Of a stretch of DNA of 64,000 nucleotides, positions 58,336 to 64,000 are shown in pieces. The notes under the pieces were generated by a model that made no database searches, was not told the origin of the DNA, and saw only the letters and a list, made by a program, of their open reading frames with translations. Positions within the stretch are counted from its first letter, which is position 1. Each line of letters starts with the position of its first letter. This DNA is from Bacteroidaceae bacterium (lineage in GTDB: Bacteria > Bacteroidota > Bacteroidia > Bacteroidales > Bacteroidaceae), in NCBI GenBank assembly GCA_017534815.1, contig JAFXVS010000036.1:1-64000 (forward strand), written 5' to 3'. The translations under genes were made by a program, and so were the position numbers.

Positions 58336-58462
58336 CGCAATTCCCTTCATACCACAACAACAAAACACCAACTTTTTTTCGCTTTATCTTCAAAAAAGAG
58401 GTTCAAGAGGCATCATCACTCTTCCCTCCCCAACTCCCAAAAACAAAAAAATAACCAAAGGG

Positions 58463-58616
58463 GCGTGTCATGAGTGTCATGTGTCATGAGTGTCATTAAG
58501 GATTTTGGATTTGGGGAGGCGTTTTTTACGCCATAATAATTATATATTCTATATACTTATTATGAGCCAAAATCGAGCCGAAAATCCTTAATGACACTCG
58601 TGACACTCATGACACG
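58463..58616. repeat. Long inverted repeat with TGACACTCA units and AT-rich core
   Basis: The left arm (58463-58508) and right arm (58578-58616) are reverse complements over about 39 bases; the left has an extra 7-bp unit. Each arm is made of TGTCATGAG/TGACACTCA units plus AAGGATTTT. Between them lie a GGCG/CGCC hairpin (58518-58532) and a core of AT-only sequence (58534-58565). There is no ORF. It could be a miniature transposable element or a cruciform-forming protein site. The target-site duplication was not identified. Confidence 0.6.
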
Positions 58617-58645
58617 CTTGTGTGAAGTTTTGGGTATCGTGTTTT

Positions 58646-58688
58646 AAGGAAAAACGTGCAGCCCTTAAGGGTTACAAAATTTTTCCTT
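58646..58688. other. Hairpin with AAGGAAAAA/TTTTTCCTT arms
   Basis: A 9-bp perfect outer stem encloses CCCTTAAGGG, itself a palindrome. It lies next to the long inverted repeat and before the plus-strand -7 box at 58741. Confidence 0.5.
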
Positions 58689-58740
58689 AGGGGGCGCAAA
58701 AAAATGGCTGTGAAATTCGTAGACCGCAAGGTGAATGTCG

Positions 58741-58748
58741 TAACTTTG
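58741..58748 (+). promoter_or_regulatory. Plus-strand -7 box pointing into the PI-PLC gene
   Basis: TAACTTTG matches TAnnTTTG but the next gene on this strand begins 2.6 kb away. It would drive an antisense transcript entering the 3' end of the PI-PLC gene. The box may be chance. Confidence 0.4.
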
Positions 58749-58753
58749 CAGCG

Positions 58754-59824
58754 TCAATGAACGGAAACGGGAGTTGACAGCGATCTTTGATTATTTGGAA
58801 CAAGATAGAGGAAGTTCTGGCGGATGAGGGCTTGGACGAGTTCGGCACCTCGTGTGTGGTAGCCGTTGCTGTGGTCAACGCCTGCGAAGTCCATGAGGAT
58901 GATGCCCGTGGGGCCAGCGGGATGAGTGGCGAGATAATCGAGAAAGGCTTGATGGGTGTGGGAAGCATTGTCTCGATAGCCGTTGCTGAGCGAGATTTGA
59001 CGTCCGAAGAGGGATTCAACTTTGGAATAGGCGGAGGCGAAGTTGAATACCCACATGAGGTGTTGAGGGTCGGAACAGTCCATGTGGGTGCTGCTGTCCA
59101 GCATCTGGGTGATGGCATGGACCTTGCGGGACACGCCTCCTGCGAAGTGAGTGGCTGAGTAGTCCTGCACATAGAGCCTGCCGCTGGCACCATGAGAACC
59201 GATGAGAGAGCCTGCGGTTTGCTGTTGCCAATGAAGACCACCAGTCCAGCCCTTGAAGATGCCTCCGATGGGAGTGGAACTGTAGGAATCACGACTGAGG
59301 ATGAGTATCTTACCACGCATATCGCCGACTCTGAGGTCGTTTCGATAATCGACAAGAAAACGTTTGAAACGGTCTTGGGACAGCAGTTCCTGAATGCGTG
59401 TGTTGTAGGTGCCCTTCACCTTGTCGCCATCGGCAGCATGAAGCAGGTGGATGATGACAAACTCGGAAGGATGGGCTTGAAGGGAATCGCAGAGGAGTTG
59501 GAGGGCACGGTCGAAGCGCATCTTGGTAGGCATGATGCCATGATGGATGTTGATGTACTCCTTGTAAACGCTGGGACGGAGGTCGAAAGCACGCACACCC
59601 ACCTGCCATTGCTGGCTGATGTCGAGGTCTTGGGTGCGAGCATAACGGTTGCCAAAGATGCCGATGAAGCCACTGAACCCATAGCCTGTCGCAGCATCGT
59701 GGGCTCCTGGAATGGAAAGGGCTGCCACATAAGCATCGTCAGGCAGGCGGCTCATCCAGTCTTCGGCCAGAAGAGCGGCTGTGTGCCATACAAGGGCAAT
59801 GCATACGAGCAGAATCCTTTTCAC
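58754..59824 (-). CDS. Phosphatidylinositol-specific phospholipase C-like protein
   Basis: A 356-residue secreted protein. Starting at GTG 59824 it has a signal peptide (KRILLVCIALVWHTAALLAE). The X-box-like catalytic region follows: SIPGAHDAATGYGFSG near residue 36 gives the first His, VGVRAFDLRPSVYK near 75 gives the Asp/Arg pair, and YINIHHGIMPTKM near 90 gives the second His. It should cleave PI-type lipids or GPI links. The GTG overlaps the DUF1846 stop as GTGA, so translation is coupled. An in-frame ATG at 59857 lies inside the previous gene and is less likely. Target in a gut commensal would be host or diet lipid. Confidence 0.85.
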   Translation of the reverse strand: MKRILLVCIALVWHTAALLAEDWMSRLPDDAYVAALSIPGAHDAATGYGFSGFIGIFGNRYARTQDLDISQQWQVGVRAFDLRPSVYKEYINIHHGIMPTKMRFDRALQLLCDSLQAHPSEFVIIHLLHAADGDKVKGTYNTRIQELLSQDRFKRFLVDYRNDLRVGDMRGKILILSRDSYSSTPIGGIFKGWTGGLHWQQQTAGSLIGSHGASGRLYVQDYSATHFAGGVSRKVHAITQMLDSSTHMDCSDPQHLMWVFNFASAYSKVESLFGRQISLSNGYRDNASHTHQAFLDYLATHPAGPTGIILMDFAGVDHSNGYHTRGAELVQALIRQNFLYLVPNNQRSLSTPVSVH

Positions 59825-61284
59825 TTCTTCTTCACTGGGTCGCAAGTGAGGCCACAACCCAAGCGCTTGAGAATCTTTCTGTCCACCTCGCCCAACATGA
59901 CGGTGCTGTGCATCTGACAGCCACGCAGTTTGGGGAGCTGTTCGAGCGCCTTGCGGCAGTTCTCGTCGTGCTGGGAGAGCACAGAGATGGCCACCAGCAC
60001 TTCGTCTGTATGCAGACGTGGGTTCGTGCCACGCAGATAGTCGATTTTGGTCTTCTGGATAGGTTCAATCATGCTCTGAGGGATGAGTTTCACATCGTGA
60101 CCGATGCCAGCAAGATGCTTCATCACATTGAGCAAGAGAGCAGCGCAGCAGCCCAGCAGGTCACCCGTCTTGGAGGTGATGATGGTGCCGTCTTCCATCT
60201 CCATCGCAGCACAATGCACACCCGTCTGGTTCTTCCGGTCGTTGGCGGCCACAGTGACACGTCGGTCGGCCGTGGTAATCTTGGCCTGATTGAAGAGCAT
60301 CTGAATCTTGCTGATCTCATTTTCATTGCAAGCGCCGTCAGCCAACTTGTTGGTGGCGTCGTAATACCTCCTGATGATTTCATCCTTGGATGCCTGGCTG
60401 CACACCTCATCGTCGCTGATGCAGAAGCCCACCATATTCACACCCATATCGGTGGGTGACTTGTAGGGGTTCTCGCCGTAGATGCCTTCGAAGAGGGCGT
60501 TGAGAACAGGGAATATCTCGATGTCACGATTGTAGTTGATGGCCACCTTTCCGTAAGCATCGAAGTGGAAGGGGTCTATCATGTTCACATCGTTGAGGTC
60601 GGCAGTTGCAGCCTCGTAAGCGATGTTGACAGGATGTTTCAGGGGAAGGCTCCAGACAGGGAAGGTCTCGAACTTGGCATAGCCGGCACGGATGCCTCGC
60701 TTGTGCTCTGCATAGAGCTGGCTCAGACACACAGCCATCTTGCCGCTGCCAGGACCAGGAGCCGTAATGATGACCAGCGGACGGGTCGTCTCCACATAGT
60801 CGTTCTTGCCAAAGCCCTCGTCAGAGGCGATGAGCTCCACGTTATGGGGATAGCCGTCGATGAGGTAGTGGCAATAGGATTTGATGCCCATGCGTTCGAG
60901 ACGGTGGCGGAACTGGTCGGCAGCACGTTGACCATCGTAATGGGTGATGACCACAGAACCCACATAGAAATCACGGTTCATGAACTCATCTCGCAGACGC
61001 AGCACATCCTCATCATAGGTGATGCCCAAGTCGGCACGCATCTTGTTCTTCTCGATATCTTCAGCGCTGATGACAATCACAATCTCGAGGCTGTCACGCA
61101 ATTGTGCGAACATACGCAGCTTACTATCAGGCTTGAAACCTGGCAGCACACGCGACGCATGATGGTCGTCGAAAAGTTTTCCACCCAACTCCAAGTAGAG
61201 CTTGCCATCAAACTTTGCAATACGCTCACGGATATGCTCCGACTGTATTTTGAGGTATTTCTCGTTGTCAAATCCTATCTTCAT
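59821..61284 (-). CDS. DUF1846 protein
   Basis: A 487-residue cytosolic protein matching the DUF1846 family (PF08903). It starts MKIGFDNEKYLKIQSEHIRE, contains a P-loop-like VIITAPGPGSGKMAVCLSQL near residue 172, and carries family blocks such as DPFHFDAYGKVAINYNRDIE and GVHCAAMEMEDGTIITSKTG. Structures of the family show a hydrolase or transferase-like fold, but the reaction is unknown. The GPGSGK sequence is suggestive of nucleotide binding. It is coupled to the PI-PLC gene, an unusual pairing. Its promoter is at 61311-61318, divergent from nfeD. Confidence 0.85.
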   Translation of the reverse strand: MKIGFDNEKYLKIQSEHIRERIAKFDGKLYLELGGKLFDDHHASRVLPGFKPDSKLRMFAQLRDSLEIVIVISAEDIEKNKMRADLGITYDEDVLRLRDEFMNRDFYVGSVVITHYDGQRAADQFRHRLERMGIKSYCHYLIDGYPHNVELIASDEGFGKNDYVETTRPLVIITAPGPGSGKMAVCLSQLYAEHKRGIRAGYAKFETFPVWSLPLKHPVNIAYEAATADLNDVNMIDPFHFDAYGKVAINYNRDIEIFPVLNALFEGIYGENPYKSPTDMGVNMVGFCISDDEVCSQASKDEIIRRYYDATNKLADGACNENEISKIQMLFNQAKITTADRRVTVAANDRKNQTGVHCAAMEMEDGTIITSKTGDLLGCCAALLLNVMKHLAGIGHDVKLIPQSMIEPIQKTKIDYLRGTNPRLHTDEVLVAISVLSQHDENCRKALEQLPKLRGCQMHSTVMLGEVDRKILKRLGCGLTCDPVKKK

Positions 61285-61310
61285 ACTATCTATTTTTACT
61301 TTTTCGGCTG

Positions 61311-61318
61311 CAAAGGTA
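61311..61318 (-). promoter_or_regulatory. -7 promoter box for the DUF1846-PLC operon
   Basis: The minus strand reads TACCTTTG, matching TAnnTTTG, 26 bp before ATG 61284. Confidence 0.6.
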
Positions 61319-61361
61319 TGAAAAAATCTTAATTCTTGATTCTTAATTCCAAAATTATTCT

Positions 61362-61369
61362 TATCTTTG
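61362..61369 (+). promoter_or_regulatory. -7 promoter box for the NfeD-flotillin operon
   Basis: TATCTTTG matches TAnnTTTG, 30 bp before ATG 61400. Confidence 0.6.
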
Positions 61370-61399
61370 TAGCGAATTTCATCAAAAATTACAAAGACT

Positions 61400-61981
61400 A
61401 TGCAAGCGTATTGGGAAATGTTTCAAAGCATGGACACTTGGATGCAGGTGTTCTGGGGATGTGCTGTCGTTGGCTCCATCATCTTCATTGTGCAGATGGT
61501 GCTGACCCTGGTTGGCATGGACAGCAGCGACATGGATGTGGACTTCGACGGAGCCGACACAATGGACTTGGGCGGCGGCATCTCGTTGTTCAGCATCAAG
61601 AACTTCGTCAACTTCATCGTCGGCTTCGGATGGGGCGGTGTCTGCTTCGCAGGCATCATCGAGAACAAATGGCTGCTCACCCTCGTTGCAATGCTGGTGG
61701 GTGTGGGCTTCGTGCTCATGTTCTTCTTCATCAAGAAACAGACCAAGAAACTGGAGCACAATGGTGCCTTCCAGATCAGCGACTGCATAGGCAAGACGGT
61801 GGATGTCTATCTGCGCATCCCAGCCGGCAAGAGTGGCAAGGGCAAGGTGCAGGTGAGCCTCAACGGGTCTGTGCAGGAATTTGATGCGATGACTGAAGGC
61901 GAAAGCATCCCAAGTGGTCAGAAAGTGGAGGTGGTGAGCGTCATTGACGGTTCCTCTCTGTTAGTGAAAACTAAAAACTAA
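61400..61981 (+). CDS. NfeD-like membrane protein
   Basis: A 193-residue inner-membrane protein. Three spans are visible: near residues 15-38 (VFWGCAVVGSIIFIVQMVLT), 64-90 (SIKNFVNFIVGFGWGGVCFA) and 93-112 (WLLTLVAMLVGVGFVLMFFF). An acidic loop (MDSSDMDVDFDGADTMD) follows the first. The C-terminal 70 residues form an OB-fold (FQISDCIGKTVDVYLRIPAG; SIPSGQKVEVVSVIDGSSLL), the short NfeD type without a protease domain. Such proteins pair with flotillin, which is encoded 25 bp downstream, in membrane-microdomain organisation. The DUF1846 gene is divergent. Confidence 0.85.
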   Translation: MQAYWEMFQSMDTWMQVFWGCAVVGSIIFIVQMVLTLVGMDSSDMDVDFDGADTMDLGGGISLFSIKNFVNFIVGFGWGGVCFAGIIENKWLLTLVAMLVGVGFVLMFFFIKKQTKKLEHNGAFQISDCIGKTVDVYLRIPAGKSGKGKVQVSLNGSVQEFDAMTEGESIPSGQKVEVVSVIDGSSLLVKTKN

Positions 61982-62006
61982 ACGCTAAACTAATTCAATC
62001 AATAAT

Positions 62007-63377
62007 ATGGTATATCTCATCGTTGTAGCGGTGGTCGTAGCCATCGTACTTTTAGTATCCATCATCAATCGTTACAGAAGATGTCCATCGGACAAGATTC
62101 TGGTAGTTTATGGAACCACAGGCAATAAAGGCTCTGCCAAGTGTGTACACGGCGGCGGTACCTTCGTATGGCCTATCATTCAGGACTATGCTTACCTGAG
62201 CCTGACACCCATCAGCATTGATGCCAACCTGACCAATGCGCTGTCTCGTCAGAACATCCGTGTCGATGTTCCTTGCCGCTTCACAGTCGGTATCTCCACT
62301 GACGCTGAAAGCATGACAGCTGCAGCTGAACGTCTGTTAGGTCTCACGGCTGGACAGATTCAGGAACTGGCACGAGACATCCTCTTCGGTCAGTTGCGTC
62401 TCGTCATCGCCACCATGAGCATCGAGGAGTTGAACAGCGACCGCGACAAGTTCTTGGAGGCCATTTCCAGCAACGTGGAAGTGGAATTGAAGAAGATTGG
62501 TCTGCGTCTCATCAACGTGAACGTGACTGACATCAACGACGAGAGCGGCTATATCGAGGCACTCGGTCAAGAAGCTGCCGCTAAGGCTATCAACGAGGCC
62601 AAGGTGCGTGTGGCTGAACAGGAGAAGTTTGGTGAAATCGGTAAGGCTGATGCCAACAGGGAAACCCGTATCCGTACAGCAGAAGCCAATGCACAGGCTG
62701 TGCAGGGTGAGAACGAGGCCAAGGTGCAGATTGCCAACTCTGACGCAGAACGTCGTGAACGTGAGGCAGAAGCCCAGCGCAAGGCTATCGCAGCCGAGAA
62801 GGTGGCAGCTGCAAAGGCGTTGGAGGAAGCTTACTCAGCAGAGCAGAAAGCCGAGGAGGCACGTGCCGACCGTGAACGCGCTACACAGAGTGCCAACGTG
62901 CTCGTGAGTCAGGAAATCGAGAAGAAGCGTAAGATTATCGAGGCTGAAGCAGAGGCTGAGAAGATTCGTGTGAATGCGAAGGGTGAAGCCGATGCCGCCT
63001 ATGCCAAGATGGAAGCTGAGGCACGCGGTCTCTTCGAGATTCTGAGTCGTCAGGCACAGGGTTACGACAAGATGGTGCAGGCAGCTGGAGGCGACGCCAA
63101 TAAGGCCTACATGCTCCTGTTGCTGGAGAAGTTGCCAGAACTGGTGAAGACACAGGTGGAAGCCATCAAGGGTATCAATATCGACCATGTGACCGTTTGG
63201 GATTCAGGCAATTCAGCCGACGGCAAGGGCAGCACAGCCAACTTCCTCAGCGGTCTGATGAAGAGCGTTCCCCCACTCCACGAACTCTTCGACCAGGCAG
63301 GTTTGGCTTTGCCCGAATATCTGGCGAAGAAGAAGGAAGAGCCAGCAGAGGCAGAAGAAGTTGCAGAAGAAGAATGA
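62007..63377 (+). CDS. Flotillin-like SPFH/band-7 protein
   Basis: A 456-residue membrane-anchored scaffold. One N-terminal span (MVYLIVVAVVVAIVLLVSII) leads to an SPFH domain (VVYGTTGNKGSAKCVHGGGT; ARDILFGQLRLVIATMSIEE; VNVTDINDESGYIEALGQEA). A long coiled coil rich in Ala/Glu/Arg runs from about 190 to 350 (EREAEAQRKAIAAEKVAAAK), the flotillin EA-repeat region, and the tail is acidic (EEPAEAEEVAEEE). Flotillins organise membrane domains and support protein complexes there. It is preceded by its NfeD-like partner and followed by a DUF4827 lipoprotein. Confidence 0.92.
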   Translation: MVYLIVVAVVVAIVLLVSIINRYRRCPSDKILVVYGTTGNKGSAKCVHGGGTFVWPIIQDYAYLSLTPISIDANLTNALSRQNIRVDVPCRFTVGISTDAESMTAAAERLLGLTAGQIQELARDILFGQLRLVIATMSIEELNSDRDKFLEAISSNVEVELKKIGLRLINVNVTDINDESGYIEALGQEAAAKAINEAKVRVAEQEKFGEIGKADANRETRIRTAEANAQAVQGENEAKVQIANSDAERREREAEAQRKAIAAEKVAAAKALEEAYSAEQKAEEARADRERATQSANVLVSQEIEKKRKIIEAEAEAEKIRVNAKGEADAAYAKMEAEARGLFEILSRQAQGYDKMVQAAGGDANKAYMLLLLEKLPELVKTQVEAIKGINIDHVTVWDSGNSADGKGSTANFLSGLMKSVPPLHELFDQAGLALPEYLAKKKEEPAEAEEVAEEE

Positions 63378-63396
63378 TCAAAAGAACAAATAACAA

Positions 63397-64000
63397 GTGA
63401 AGAAATTACTCTACTCAGTGCTCGCGGCTTGCGTCGTGAGCACTTCCATATGTATTGTCGGCTGTAAAGACGGCGAGACCTATGCCGAACGAAAGAAGAA
63501 GGAGGAGCGTTCCATCGGACAGTTCCTGCAGGACAATGACTTCGTGGGCAAGATCAACCCCATCACAGAGGAACAGTTCTATGCGCAAGACAGCATGACC
63601 GACCTCTCGAAGAACGAGTTTGTCCGTTTCAACAAAGACGGCATCTACATGCAGATTGTCAATAAGGGTGAAGGGCCTACGATGGTGGAATTGGCCAAAG
63701 CAACCGAAGATAATATCGTCAAGCGCCCCATCCTTTGCAAGTTTCTGGAATATGACATTCAGGGAGGCGACACCACCTGCACCAACATGTCTTTCTATAA
63801 GAACAACGCCAGCAAGATTGACGAGATGATGTGTGAATACGACGACTTCAGCCGGAGTTACACCGCTTCGTTCACCAAAGGTGAGATGAAGAGCACGTAT
63901 GGTTCTCCTGTACCAGCTGGCTGGCTCAAACCTTTGGACTTCATTCGTCTGACCAAAGTGGATGGCAAACAAGCCAAAGTGCGCGTTATCGTTCCCCATA
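63397..64000 (+). CDS. DUF4827-like lipoprotein, cut by the window edge
   Basis: The frame starts at GTG 63397 and runs off the right end, giving at least 201 residues. It has a lipoprotein signal (MKKLLYSVLAACVVSTSICI then VGC, Cys near 23) followed by KDGETYAERKKKEERSIGQF, QDNDFVGKINPITEEQFYAQ and DGIYMQIVNKGEG, the pattern of the Bacteroidales DUF4827 family with its FKBP-like fold. It is 19 bp past the flotillin stop and probably in that operon. It uses a GTG start with no nearby ATG. The minus-strand open frame over the same bases is its shadow. Confidence 0.82.
   Translation, partial: MKKLLYSVLAACVVSTSICIVGCKDGETYAERKKKEERSIGQFLQDNDFVGKINPITEEQFYAQDSMTDLSKNEFVRFNKDGIYMQIVNKGEGPTMVELAKATEDNIVKRPILCKFLEYDIQGGDTTCTNMSFYKNNASKIDEMMCEYDDFSRSYTASFTKGEMKSTYGSPVPAGWLKPLDFIRLTKVDGKQAKVRVIVPH

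Noticed and set aside
59192..59917. A 241-codon plus-strand open frame
   Set aside because: It is antisense to the PI-PLC gene, which has intact catalytic motifs.
63415..63999. A 194-codon minus-strand open frame at the right edge
   Set aside because: The plus strand here encodes a DUF4827-like lipoprotein from a GTG start, which explains the sequence better.

Overview
The window reads as a chromosomal segment of a Bacteroidales bacterium, most likely a Prevotella-type organism of intermediate GC. The reasons are the promoters of the TAnnTTTG (-7) type before many genes, the lack of obvious Shine-Dalgarno starts, a Bacteroidetes-style RpoZ, lineage families such as DUF4293 and DUF4827, a 3336-residue secreted protein ending in a Prevotella-like C-terminal sorting tail, and the VirE-N/DUF3987 primase family. 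Species assignment is inference.

Layout. 0.1-10.6 kb (minus): a small lipoprotein and a giant multidomain surface protein. 10.6-13.7 kb: a scarred region with an IS1380-type transposase remnant, three broken copies of a Crp/Fnr helix-turn-helix segment, an AAA ATPase and a secreted lipocalin-like protein. 13.7-16.7 kb: ECF sigma factor, anti-sigma factor and a secreted, internally duplicated protein. 16.8-21.4 kb: a 190-nt structured RNA candidate, then a compact cryptic element (unknown protein, three 10-bp-phased repeats, phage P5-like protein, small HTH protein, two small unknowns, VirE-N/DUF3987 protein). 21.5-30.5 kb: LptD-like protein, RuvX, peptide deformylase, a TPR protein, a PagL-like lipid A deacylase and UvrB. 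30.7-33.2 kb: BamD (with an in-frame stop near its 3' end), RpoZ, DUF4293 and five tRNA genes (three identical Gly-GCC, Leu-CAG, Leu-GAG).

33.2-36.3 kb: RavA-ViaA (minus), then 870 bp of non-coding repeats. 37.1-42.1 kb: histidine phosphatase, esterase and two paralogous beta-propeller proteins. 42.1-48.1 kb: a tripartite RND efflux operon ending with a PII-like protein. 48.7-54.2 kb: ThiD-type kinase, LeuB, MetA, a U32 peptidase-family protein and an SH3-like membrane protein. 54.3-58.3 kb: a short sensor kinase, a likely sRNA locus, two HAD hydrolases and a Fic protein. 58.4-64 kb: a long inverted repeat, PI-PLC and DUF1846 proteins (translationally coupled), NfeD and flotillin, and a DUF4827 lipoprotein cut by the window edge.

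Themes. Envelope biogenesis is over-represented (LptD, BamD, PagL, efflux, T9SS-type cargo, flotillin/NfeD). Housekeeping blocks alternate with intergenic spacers full of short tandem repeats, often of 7-bp period. The strongest items for a second look are the bamD nonsense codon, the 16.86-17.05 kb structured RNA beside the VirE/DUF3987 element, the thrice-repeated Crp/Fnr fragment around an ATPase gene, the non-coding transcript candidate at 55.5-55.8 kb, and two inverted-repeat loci with AT-rich cores at 36.5 and 58.5 kb. All domain names come from reading motifs by eye; no database search was run.
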